Positions 1 through 9,666 of a stretch of DNA of 64,000 nt are shown in pieces (within the stretch, counting starts at the first letter, position 1; every line of letters begins with the position of its first letter). The DNA is from Paragonimus westermani (taxonomy: Eukaryota; Platyhelminthes; Trematoda; Plagiorchiida; Troglotrematidae). Location: the NCBI GenBank assembly GCA_008508345.1, contig QNGE01000137.1, forward strand, positions 200,098 to 264,097. The letters are read 5' to 3'. Under the pieces are notes generated by a model. It saw only the letters and a list, made by a program, of their open reading frames with translations, had not been told where the DNA came from and searched no databases. A program made the translations under genes and the position numbers.

Positions 1-510
1 AGCTCCAAGATGAGACCCCAGCTACCCGAAAAAGTGACTAAAACAGTCGTCGGATGGCAGGAACGTCAACCCTTTCAACGAACGACATGGTCCGGAAACT
101 GCGCTGCTGACCAGTTTGGGTCAGTTGGTACACTCTGCACTCAGTTGGGTGAGTGTTCGGAAGAGTACTATTTGGCAGAGAAAGAGAATATGCGCCCATC
201 GAGGAAACAGTTCATCTTGCCGGAGACACCAACAGAACCCGCCCAAACTCTGAATAATCACGTTATCTCTCAATTTGCTTCGTGCGAGAGAGCGGAAGAA
301 CTGAGGACCGTAAGACGATTTCAACTAACGGTCACCAAACTGACAAAAACAGAACAGCAAACAGATATTACATTGGAAAAAGAAATTTTAACGGAACCGA
401 AACTATATTTGGAGCGGCTTACCACGCAAACAGAACACAGTGAAACCATTTTGTCTCCAGATTCTACAGAAGGCTCAAGTTTGCCATGTATTTCGATTGT
501 AATCGATTAA
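1..510 (+). CDS. 3' coding exon of unidentified protein (5' end outside window)
   Basis: An open frame enters from the left edge (S-S-K before the first Met at base 10) and runs 169 codons to a TAA at 508-510. An ATTAAA poly(A)-like signal lies about 50 bases after the stop, which suits a terminal exon. The protein is polar, rich in Thr, Glu and Lys, with no membrane segment and no domain I recognise; the last residues (SLPCISIVID) are mildly hydrophobic. The composition is even and free of repeats, unlike the surrounding shadow frames. The start cannot be set because the frame is open at the edge. Function unknown. It could still be a long chance frame, but 170 codons at this base composition is unlikely by chance. 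Confidence 0.5.
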   Translation, partial: SSKMRPQLPEKVTKTVVGWQERQPFQRTTWSGNCAADQFGSVGTLCTQLGECSEEYYLAEKENMRPSRKQFILPETPTEPAQTLNNHVISQFASCERAEELRTVRRFQLTVTKLTKTEQQTDITLEKEILTEPKLYLERLTTQTEHSETILSPDSTEGSSLPCISIVID

Positions 511-1742
511 CACTCTTCTTGGAAAATGCCCAGACATCATCTGGTGACATTGAGAATTTTAATTAAAAGTACATTTTGACTAGCTTGCTCAAAGTGCCTT
601 CAGTAAATGATTCATATGAACTGTCAACTTTCCTGCTTAATCACTAGAACAACCCTAAACAGGGGCGTGTGTTGTTGTTTGGTGTTACTCCATTGATGAG
701 AACACAAAGCTTGTACCGTCAAATATCATAGTCAGAAAATTCGAAATTTTGGAACAATATTAGCTCCTCCTCGTCGAAAACCATCTGCTTGGACTGGTCT
801 GTGTGTTGGCAACATTTATCAACACTGAATTAATCCCACACAAATTCTACACTCTTTATGGAACGAAAAAAAGAACATCGTATCAGGTGGCATAGGAAAA
901 ATAGATGAAGACAGCTGGAAACGAAGCATACTCTTCTGAATCATGGTTATCGTTTATTTTTTCCAAATCTACGACTGTCATACAAACGCTTCCAACCAAA
1001 CGTTAAGTCACAATACTCCTGTGGCATAAAAAGACTAGCGAGTTGAAAACACATCGGCAAGTTTACGCTTTGACGTGAATTTTTTTAAATTAAATTCGAT
1101 TGACGAACGCCTTAAGGTCTTGAAAAGAGCATTGTCCTCTTGATAGTCTTCGTGAATGCAAACAGAATGGTTTGATTAGACAAGTAATTTTGTACAGTCA
1201 GTAGTACTGTGCTTTTTTCGGAACTACCAGAATCAATACAAAATATCGATCACCCTACACTCCCTTGATCTTGCTGATAACTGTTTGTTTGATGATGGCG
1301 GTGGAACTAATTGTTGTTCAAGTCTCTTGCACACAGAAATTAGCTAGTAAAATCAACCAGTCATTAAATGAGTTTGGTTACATGAATTATCGGGAACCTT
1401 CATTTGTGGTCAGTTGTTTGAGGGAGATTCCCTATGGGAAATAGCAGGGCCATATGTGGCGTTCGGGCGGCATCTATGAGACATACGTGCAATTCTTGAA
1501 CATTCAATGGCCCAGATTGCATAAAACGGTTCGTTGGTTTTACTGACTCTCGGTGCTCCTCATTAGTGTGACTTCCGATTGGTACCTTACGGTAGACGAT
1601 AGTAACTCATCTACGAATTGGTTTTGCGATTTATCTCAAACGTACCGGAGTTCGTATATCAGAGTAGATATTATGTAATTAGCTGTGAATAAATTCGTTC
1701 GACTTCAAATATATCGATTGTTTTTGAGTTCCATCATTAGCA
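511..1742. other. Intergenic, nothing recognised
   Basis: No open frame, repeat or RNA gene that I can support between the stop of the left-edge gene and the convergent minus-strand exon at 1743. The two genes converge here, so this should hold both 3' UTRs. Confidence 0.4.
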
Positions 1743-1814
1743 TCACCATCGTTTTCGGATTGGAGCAGTACCGATGGGTACTGTGGCTGAACCGCTATTA
1801 GTCTTGACGGTGGT
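1743..1814 (-). CDS. Terminal exon of unidentified minus-strand gene
   Basis: A strong acceptor (long pyrimidine tract ending TTCTTTTCAG) precedes a short phase-0 frame, TTVKTNSGSATVPIGTAPIR then K-R-W and TGA. The 24 codons including the stop are basic at the C-terminus. It pairs with the exon at 1967-2161 by a phase-0 junction across an intron of about 150 bases. Product unknown. The acceptor is the main evidence; the exon is too short to judge on coding content alone. Confidence 0.4.
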   Translation of the reverse strand, partial: TTVKTNSGSATVPIGTAPIRKRW

Positions 1815-1966
1815 CTGAAAAGAAACAACAAAACGGGCGAGTAAAACGTTTACAGGAGAACAAAGGAGAAGAGAAGAGAGAAGTGTGAGAACTAACAGAG
1901 CTTCGGAAACGGGAAAAAGAGAAATCAACAACCATGTGGATACAGATCACCTATTGAATTCGATAC

Positions 1967-2161
1967 AATGTTATGTGATACAGTGTTTCCAGCTAATGGC
2001 TTAGGGGTTTTCCAGAAATCCCCAACCGAACAGGTGGCAACCGCAGACCTTGTTTGGCCGGTTGATGGTGGCTTACTGGCAGAAACATCAGTGGGCGAAT
2101 AGCCAGAATCCGATTGAATCCTATTCACGATTGGACCATGTTTCTGTTGCATGTAGCAAAG
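1967..2161 (-). CDS. Penultimate exon of unidentified minus-strand gene
   Basis: The acceptor ACTCAG at 2162-2167 opens a phase-0 frame (LCYMQQKHGPIVNRI...) rich in Ser, Thr and Pro. A donor at ATT|GTATCG gives exactly 65 codons and stays in phase 0 for the exon at 1743-1814. An alternative donor, ATAG|GTGATC, would change phase and hit an early stop. The composition suggests a disordered tail of a regulatory or cytoplasmic protein, but no family is recognised. The upstream exons of this gene were not found; the sequence from 2.5 to 3.1 kb is repeat. Confidence 0.4.
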
Positions 2162-2477
2162 CTGAGTGCGTTCACACACATGATATGTAGTGATATGTTA
2201 TGACCTACTTAGTTCGTGTTTGTAAATTAAAATTATGAAAAGGTGCGAAATAGAGTAAAACATTCCCTTGAATATTGAGTCAGACCTGGATAATACCTTG
2301 ATCCTGAAGATGTTCACGATATCTATGTTCACCTATGGATCGCATGGTGATTGAACTAAATGAAAGAACAACTGGCAAATAAATGAACACTTGGCCTCCG
2401 CGTTTGCCTTTCGTATAGTAGGATAAGTGGTTAGAGTTTACTGGGTGTACATATCTGACCAGTGACAACCTTTTCAT

Positions 2478-2625
2478 GAAGCATGCCTGTTGACAGATGT
2501 GCTATTGGTCTCATATTACGTAAGCCGGATTCATCATATCTAAACGTTCAGCCACATTCGTGTTCGAGTAGCACTCAGTTTGGTAGGTCATCTCTAGATG
2601 AGACACAATAAATCGTTGATGCTTG
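2478..2625 (-). repeat. 5' module of composite tRNA-like repeat (partial)
   Basis: Read on the minus strand this resembles the 5' modules at 2800-2985, 6292-6490 and 31850-31990. Shared blocks include, on the plus strand, GTGCTATTGGTCTCA followed by a spaced TCTAAACGTTCAGCCAC. The downstream tRNA-like module is not evident here, so the copy is truncated. Similarity was judged by eye. Confidence 0.45.
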
Positions 2626-2689
2626 AGTCCTGAACCACTGTTCTAAATCAAACGAGCAATCGTAGGTCCTAAATACAGTCCAGTGAGAA

Positions 2690-3062
2690 ATGGTTGTCTG
2701 ACGAATCAGTAGTAATTGTCGGAGATCTCACCGTAATAGTTGGAGTTGAACTCCGGCCATTCCAATCATGAGACAACCGTGTTAACCACTGCGCCATTCA
2801 CCTCACATTAGACACGACCGAATTATCATATCTGAACGCTTAACCACTCTCGCTTGTGAGCAATGATCAGGTTGCCCGATCGTCTCGAGAGGAGACACAG
2901 TTACTGCCTGTTAACTCCAATCGATAACCCCGCGATTAGGACTTCCGGGACAAGTCGAGATCACTGAACCCATTAAACCTGCAAGGCGATATTTTATATT
3001 ACTGATGAGTAGTCGAGAATTTGGTTTATTTTCAAGTTGACGATCACTCACTTTCTAATTAG
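2690..3062 (-). repeat. Composite tRNA-derived SINE-like repeat
   Basis: On the minus strand this contains a good Pol III A box (TGGCGCAGTGG) and, 31 bases later, a B-box-like GGAGTTCAACTCC, the spacing of a tRNA head. Immediately upstream is a second module with GTGGTTAAGCG and GGAGTTAACAGG. At the high-coordinate end (2987-3062) sits the 3' tail of another copy (GTCAACTTGAAAATAAACC), so two copies appear joined head to tail. The same blocks recur at 6.2, 22.2, 28.5, 31.7 and 33.9 kb. The transcript-like structure and dispersal support a SINE. Confidence 0.6.
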
Positions 3063-6000
3063 GTGTTAGAGGCCCCGTAGTTTTTTGCAGGAAATCAAAC
3101 CAGCATCACTGGCAGTTTTCCACCCACCGGTTGACTGAAAAAAACCTATGTGGTTTTACGCACTTCTCGGCAGAAATTTGGGCAGGAACCGTCGAAATCT
3201 GTCAGCCAGTTCAAACCTGATATTCAGCGTGCATAACTTTCGCTTTCGACTAGGTACACTAGGTGTACGGACATCCATCTCATGTTGTTGACTGCTCACG
3301 TGACTTATGGTGAACGCAAGTGATCTTGATAACACTAATTTAACAGAAATCCGCGACTATTCTACCGCACAACGTAAACCAGCGTACATTCCAAAGGATT
3401 CAGACATACTCTTATTGGAATACGCAGCTATTTTGACTGGGCAATTCTGTGGTCAGATGATCATGCAGCTCGGTTAGTTGATGAGGTGACCAGGCACGAT
3501 CCGTTCACTTCTGCTAGTTGGATTATTCGTAGCTTATACACGAATGTAACTACTATTGTCGTGTATGGCAGGAGCACTTTCGCCTCCTGGGGTTATGTAG
3601 TCTGTTTTTTCAATTGGCGACGAATGTCAGCAATCCGCCTGCGATTCTTTCTAATCTTACATCACTTTTGGTAGCCGTCCGTATAGATTTAAGAAGTTCG
3701 CCATGCGCAATCTACGAACTCAAAGCTTAAACCATGCAATTTACCGACTGGTTTGGTCAACACAATGGGCTCAACAGAGCTGTAAGTTTTTCAAATATAG
3801 TAATGATCAGCTTCGTGAATAGTTTTTAACAAATATTATGTGAGGGACAGTAGAAGTGGCAGCAACATAATAAAAACGTTCAGCCACTTTCCAGATTTTC
3901 GAGCTTTGGATATTTTATCAATGTATTTTCCGTTTCACGGTCCCATACACCAATTATTTACTTACTGTGTAGGTTTACTCCGGTTACCTTTTCACATTAT
4001 GTTTATTACTGTCATCGACCTGAGCATTACGTTTAAGTCTAGACTTTCTCACTTTCCACCTTCCAGTCGATGGTTTCTTATAACAAGACAACACGGGATG
4101 ACGTAATCATTCAAGTTCTTGAACTTCCTTGGTTTTTTATTTGCCACCCTGTGAACGCGCATTTCATCATCCTGAGTTGACATCAACAAGCTATCTAAAC
4201 CACCTGATTAATAGATAGGACGGATTCGGTTGCTTTCTGGTTGTCCAGCTGGACTTGCGTTTTGCTCAAGTTTCGACCAAAATCTATTTTCAAGTTGACC
4301 ATCACTCACATTTGATCGCAGCCTTCAGAGCTATAACGATGTGATGATGAATTCTTCAAAGACCTGTTGGACAACATCTTTCTAGCCTGTATGACCACAT
4401 TGGCTGACCATGGTTTCATGACCGTCACGTGGAAGGTGGAAAATGAACAAATAAGGATAAGAAAAACAAGCAGTTCAGCAGACTAATTTGTTTAAACGAT
4501 CCAGTTGTGAGAAATCAGAGCTTCAGCTCAATTCAAACTAACAAAATAAATAACATGTCTAAACGTGACAAGAGCTCAACCAGTTGAAATTCGAAGCCAC
4601 CTAGGGAGCTCGGAGATTTCACTCTCGGACTCAGTCACCCACCCGTCTCACTGTCCTAAATGAAGTTCACCAAATGATGCGGACGATCGACTATCCCGGA
4701 AGGATTTCTCAAACTATTCACGCTGGAACCCATCAATGTTACAATTTGGCATAAAAATTGCACTGTTAATAAGAAGCTTCGAGTGGTTTCGTAGCTCAGC
4801 TGTTTCTGTTAATTGTTCGAATCCAAGTGTAGCCCAGCTTTTTCGTAATTGGGTTTCTTCTAAACCAAATAACCTGCCAAATTACTTATTAGTGATACTG
4901 CTTATTGTACTCAAATAACATCTTTTCATTACTTTCTTGCGAGTTGAAAAACACGAGTTATTTGTGGTTGTCATGACAACCAGTAAGATGTGTGACAACT
5001 TGGTTCGATTTATTTCACAGATAAAAGACAGTGCATATTCGAGAGACACAACGGAGGCAAACAAACACACTCCTGTGTTCTAATAGACAAATATCCCCTG
5101 AACACAACCAATAAGTTTAGTCTCTAGAAAGTTTGAAAAACTTGTCAAATTCGAGGTTAGCTCTGACATATTGGAAGACTGTTCCAAACTCCAAAATTGA
5201 GTACTGAATCGTAAAATTATGAGGTATGGTTATAAAAGAAACAAATGTGTAGCCTTCATTAACATACATGTTAATGAGGCGGAAGATGTGGATCGTATGC
5301 GTCCTTCTGAAGTAGATTTCCAGATTACAGAACGGATGCTGACTACTTATAGAAAGGATAATTATATTTGGTTTTAATACTCGAGCTGACGAGTGAATAG
5401 TGGGCAAAAAGTCGTGATAGGACAAGCGGAGCAGCCAGACATTCAGCACAAGAGACGAAATTGTTGCTGCTGTTACGTCTTGTTGCTAGGATTTCACTTT
5501 GTTCTAAAATGGCCAACGTCAGATGATCCATAGTGAAATCGAGATCGACACTGGGCTCCCAGACGAATTTGCAGTCACAAAATGGAGCTAGGTTTTCAGT
5601 CAATATCCACATCTGTTGATCAGCCGGTTTTCCCACCTGCCCTAACCGATCGTTCGTTTGAAATTATTTGGTGACATAACATTTATCTTGTGTCCATACT
5701 TTTCATTTCTGATCTAGTAATGTTGCTTGGAATAGTGGCTACTTCTCAGTTGCCAATTAGCTGCACATTGTTGGTCATGGTATTTGGTCACATCGCACGA
5801 TTCACCTCATCATGTGATCACCATCTCGTTTGATTATTGGCGGGTACATCTGGTTTTCCTGATTGGCCAAAGATACCGTCTGTTCGGTATTAGTTATCAT
5901 CACAATCATTTCGTAATTTTGACCACTTTTCCTTTTTTTCAAATAATAGAACTTTGTTCTGCACCGCTGAAGTAACAGAATTTGGATGAATTTTATTTAA

Positions 6001-6184
6001 AAATGATGTTAAGGTAGCCACTAAACTTGTTTGGAGTTGGTCGACCATTTCCTATGGTACAACGTGTCGCATCTGTTCACACTCAGGATTTCCGAGTAGT
6101 CAGTTTGTGCTTTGAATTTTTCCATTGTATAAAATGAACATCACAGCTGATCTCACCTGTTGCATTCCTACAAATCTGTCAGTA
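3063..6184. other. Non-coding, only small repeat fragment seen
   Basis: No exon with convincing splice sites. Bases 4286-4328 are a minus-strand SINE 3' end (CAAGTTGACCATCACTCACA on the plus strand). Several 60-110 codon frames on both strands lack splice or family support. Confidence 0.4.
4286..4328 (-). repeat. SINE 3'-end fragment
   Basis: The reverse complement matches the conserved 3' block of the SINE at 28.6 kb: CTGCGATCAAATGTGAGTGA followed by TGGTCAACTTGAAAA. The rest of the element is missing on the 5' side. Confidence 0.55.
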
Positions 6185-6490
6185 GGTTCGTTTCGAATAG
6201 AAGCACCATACTCGAATTTCGTTCTTATTCTGGCTCGTCAGTGATGTATTTCCGTACCACGGCCGGGATTAAAACTTCGGCCACATTTTTACGAGACATG
6301 TCTGTTGACAGCTGTGCTATTGGTCTCACATTAAGTAAACCGAACTCTAAACACTTAGCCACAACTGCTTACGAATATTGCTCAGATCACCTGATCACTG
6401 GGAGAGGAGATAGGAAGTGTCCTTTCAACTCCAGCCGATGACCCCGCTTCTAGAACTTCCTCCCAAGTTGAAATCACACAAATCACTAAC
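6185..6490 (-). repeat. Composite tRNA-derived SINE-like repeat
   Basis: The minus strand carries both modules. The first holds GCGGGGTCATCGGCTGGAGT and ATATTCGTAAGCAGTTGTGG. The second holds a degenerate B box (TTTTAATCCCGGCCGTGG) followed by the body GACGAGCCAGAATAAGAACG and GTGCTTCTATTCGAAA. The body matches the plus-strand copy at 28.5 kb. A 93-codon plus-strand frame across it is a shadow. It lies next to the gypsy-like fragment. Confidence 0.6.
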
Positions 6491-6499
6491 TTTGGCATT

Positions 6500-6845
6500 T
6501 TGTGGTAGATAATCAGTCCAGAGGTGTGGGTTTTCCAACACTCGACGGAACACCTCGACGCGAGGGAGACACGTCCAAAACCTTACAACGAACGGATCGG
6601 GGACAGCGGGGGCAACCGGATGAGTCATCGCTCGACTGGATCGGACCAACAGGCGAGACAGGACAGGCAAAAAAGAAGGGACGACAATATCGGAGGCGCG
6701 ATTATTCCAACACTCGCAGGAATTTCGCGACGTGGTCGTGGACTACGATCAGAGTCCAGTGTAGATAGATGGAGGTGAACAAGAGCGACCGGACGAGCCA
6801 TCACTCAACGCAATCGGACCAACGGGCGAAGAATGGCAGGCAGAA
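6500..6845 (+). pseudogene. Ty3/gypsy-like 5' gag region with internal duplication
   Basis: Arg/Gly-rich, GC-rich sequence directly upstream of the gag-pro fragment. It holds two diverged copies of a segment of about 170 bases, starting at 6533 and 6704. In the proper frames both encode the same peptide theme: DESSLDWIGPTGETGQA in copy 1 and DEPSLNAIGPTGEEWQA in copy 2. The copies are now in different frames and copy 1 ends in a stop, so the region is decayed. Assignment to gag rests on position and style; no capsid domain is recognisable here. Confidence 0.45.
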
Positions 6846-6869
6846 CCCCCCCCCCCCCCCCCCCCCNCC
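6846..6869. repeat. Poly-C run with ambiguous base (assembly artefact or homopolymer)
   Basis: Twenty-one consecutive C, then N at 6867, then CC. It interrupts the second gag repeat, and sequence and frame cannot be trusted across it. Confidence 0.9.
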
Positions 6870-6955
6870 AACAATGGGCAATGGATCGGTTTTATGGTGT
6901 CTGATTTTGCGACTCGCAAGGCCTCCTGGTTCAATATCAGCACTTATTACGACAG

Positions 6956-7537
6956 TTGACGCTGGGCCTACCGGAGGCAGATGAGAAAACGAAGGGTAGA
7001 TTGGTGAGGGAGCGGTTCATCCAGAGTTTGCCACCGGTGTTGCAGGAGAGCGTTCGGATGGCCGAGTCTGGTGGGATCACGGACATCGAACAGCTTGTCG
7101 GAATTGCACAGCGCCAACCCAGGCGGACGCAAGTTGGACGGCTGGAAGTCACGGGGCTTGAACAGGAGTTGGAGCAGCTGAAGAAGGCAGTGGTAGGTTT
7201 GAAGATGAATGCGGAACCAAGAGGAGGACAAGTTAGAGGAGCACGTGAAAAATCTCACCCTAATATTTGTTTTGTTTTTAATGGGGTGAGATACTTTGTC
7301 CGCCAGTGCCCTAACAGACGTCTTCATCCTTATGTTTTGGTAGTAACGGATTATCACGGGGGCGTCCCACTAGTGAAAGTTTTGATTGAGGGGGAACAAA
7401 AGAATGCGATAGTAGATACGGGAGCGGGTGCATCGGTTACAGGAAGAGTCCCAGGATTGCCTGTCAAGTCCGGTAATTGGCATGTAGTTACGGTCGGATG
7501 GACGGCGTTAAAGGTGCTGGGGGACTCGGAAGGTTGA
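6956..7537 (+). pseudogene. Ty3/gypsy-like gag C-terminus and aspartic protease
   Basis: The 193-codon frame has, in order, a helical capsid-like segment (residues about 1-95), a degenerate zinc knuckle near residue 104 (CFVFNGVRYFVRQC, in which the second Cys is Phe and the His is Tyr), and a retropepsin active site near residue 155 (IVDTGAGASVTG, with the D-T-G-A triad intact). The frame stops at 7535-7537; the protease continues in another frame. Loss of two of the four zinc ligands and frameshifts show a dead copy. In the family, Gag coats element RNA and the protease processes the polyprotein. No LTRs were found. Confidence 0.75.
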
Positions 7538-7995
7538 GATCCAGATAGGTAGTATCAGAGTACGCCACGCAACGTTAGTGATTGATAATGTGAAAGAGAC
7601 GATAATAGGCGCCGATCTGTCACGTCGATTGAAAGCAAGCGTAGACCTGGAGAGAAACGAGTTGCGTGTTGATGGCGATGTCGTGAGGTTACATCGTGAA
7701 GAGACCAAGGACCACTGTCAAGTGGGCGGTGTCTCGATCAAGTCTCTGCCAGTGTCCGATCCTAGTCGTCAAGCAGTATGTTAGTGAGTTTGCTGACTTG
7801 TTTACTAACACTGATGACCAAGACGGATTCTGTACATGGGGGGAACACACGATAGACTTGCAGCCAGGTGAGGAGTGCAGACCGGTGTACCGGAGAATCC
7901 CATTCAAGTTGAATCCAGAGGTGGAAGGGCAGTTGAAGGAGATGCCGGAGAATGGGATGGTACAAACGACAAGCAGCTCATTTTCGTCGATATAA
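7538..7995 (+). pseudogene. Ty3/gypsy-like protease end and start of reverse transcriptase
   Basis: Two further frames continue the same element. The first (to about 7784) reads IGSIRVRHATLVIDNVKETI then IGADLSRRLKASVD, a retropepsin C-terminal part with the I-G-x-D motif. The second (about 7750-7995) reads EFADLFTNTDDQDGFC, HTIDLQPGEECRPVYRRIPF and EGQLKEMPENGMVQ, the start of a gypsy RT with the H-x-I-D-L motif. Coding stops at 7993 before the catalytic YxDD, so RT, RNase H and integrase are missing. Two frameshifts separate it from the upstream frame. Confidence 0.75.
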
Positions 7996-9153
7996 AAACA
8001 GTCCTGCTGTATGACCATAGGATCGTGCCTCACTACCTAAACACTCCTACGCGGTCAGTAGTACGAAATACAATCCTATGAGTGTAACTGCTTTTCGTCT
8101 GACTGTTCCTCTTTGGCCTGTCTGACAAGGTTGCACCTGGAAAGAACGGAGTCCTAGACAGCATAGCCCGCCGTATCAAAACTGTACACAAGCCTGACCA
8201 CCTCGCCAAGTTAACAGTATAGGTCAATTAAGAATAACCTAAACCATCGAAGTGCTTTTACTGAATCATTTTAACTTATTCACCCACGTATTGTCTAGTT
8301 TGGCAATCACTCGCTGCATGTTCGTAGAAGTGATATTGATGTAATACTAACCTTGATACTTTTAAGAACTGCGACCTGCCTTCCACTATTCCACACAGTA
8401 TTACACGGATGTCCAGAGGAAGTTCGCTAATTTTATTCGGTGGTAGCCTGTATCTCGATCTGACAAGTAACAATGCGGTGGAGCTTACGTTAGTACCTGG
8501 TCACTTGACAATTTCTTCCGGCCTACAAGCCCACATCACGCAACCTGCTGAAATCCCTACACTCAGTTGTTTGCTGAAGAAAGCAGTAAACATCTGAAAC
8601 ACATCCATGGACGTATCTGTGGAAAAATTAGTGCAGTTTGACTTACGTTTGTCGATAAAATTGTTTACCTTAGATTACCGTCCACATCTCCAGAGAATTT
8701 AAGACGACACTGTGTTTTCACGCAGTTCTCGAATTTATTTGTGAAAATAAGCAAGACATGATGTACACTTATGAGTATGTGTTAGCGTTGACATGGTTGT
8801 TTAGTAGAATCGGGAAATTTATTCGAAACAATTCAAGGTTGGATTCAGTTACGTGGTGGTAATTGCTAGTCGTAAATGTCTGCAGTCAGACAGTCGTTGA
8901 TGGCAGATCGAGCAAATTTGTCAGTCGCATAATTTCACACAGTACAAGGTAGCATTCGGAACAGCGCCAAGCTATAACATAGGACCACATTGGCATCACA
9001 GTATACACAACACAACGGTAGAGAAATCTGCACTGAAGAAATCTAGTTTAAGAAGTTCGTCGTTGGGACGAAGAGAGTACTTCGTTGTCAAAGCTGAACA
9101 AGTTGATTCCATCTCGTACAAGGTTAACAGCTTGCGTAAAATCTTTATATATA
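7996..9153. other. Non-coding, no feature recognised
   Basis: Sequence after the truncated gypsy fragment, up to the stop codon of the glypican last exon. It should include the glypican 3' UTR just below 9154. No second LTR, tRNA or convincing exon was seen. Confidence 0.35.
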
Positions 9154-9666
9154 TCAAAAAAACGTCATAATTGTAGCTAACAATATCACAGATGTGCTAA
9201 CATTGATTTGAGCGCCACCACGAGAACTGGTTTTCACTTTATTTTTTGTCAGCTCATTTATTTTGTTCTTGATAACCCTACTGTCTGTCATTAGGGTATC
9301 AGATTTGTTGAATCTCTCAGGGGACCCATTATGCCAGTCGGGTGACTTTGCATTTGCCGATTTCATTCTAGTAGTCTCATTTCTACTTCTGAACAACTCA
9401 GATTCATTCTCGCTAAAGTCCTCGTCGTCGGTTGGTGCGTCTTCGTAGTCCATTCTGGGTGCAACTGTTTCATCCCTCGTTGGAAGTTCCACATTTGGTT
9501 GCAGTAGGTTGTGCAACGTGTTCAAATGTGGATAGTCGGCATACTCCATAAATGCAGGCAGCGATCCTGGTGTGCGAATAAATCCACTTCCTCCGTAACT
9601 GGAATCTGTGGTGAATGGATAAAAAGATGCGGCGTTCACCATAATCTGTTGGGAGTTAAAAGTAAG
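9154..9666 (-). CDS. Glypican-like gene, last exon (acidic stem and GPI-anchor signal)
   Basis: The acceptor TTTGTTCAG (a second CAACAG lies 21 bases further in) opens a phase-0 exon of 171 codons ending at TGA 9154-9156. It encodes a disordered, acidic stem (MDYEDAPTDDEDFSENESEL) and an early Ser-Gly in GGSGF, the kind of dipeptide used for glycosaminoglycan attachment. Possible N-glycosylation sites are NET, NKS and NVS. The C-terminus has a small-residue segment (SSRGGAQ) followed by a short hydrophobic tail (VSTSVILLATIMTFF), the expected layout of a GPI-anchor signal. The frame phase fits the donor of the exon at 20938. Glypicans are heparan-sulfate co-receptors at the outer cell surface. 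The membrane-proximal part diverges fast in this family, so identification rests on the upstream exons. Confidence 0.7.
   Translation of the reverse strand, partial: LTFNSQQIMVNAASFYPFTTDSSYGGSGFIRTPGSLPAFMEYADYPHLNTLHNLLQPNVELPTRDETVAPRMDYEDAPTDDEDFSENESELFRSRNETTRMKSANAKSPDWHNGSPERFNKSDTLMTDSRVIKNKINELTKNKVKTSSRGGAQINVSTSVILLATIMTFF

Noticed and set aside
4776..4826. tRNA-like boxes (GTAGCTCAGCTG followed by GTTCGAATCC)
   Set aside because: Only about 11 bases separate the A-box-like and B-box-like blocks, too few for anticodon arm and variable loop, and no acceptor stem pairs.
6160..6441. 93-codon plus-strand frame
   Set aside because: It runs antisense through a SINE-like repeat.
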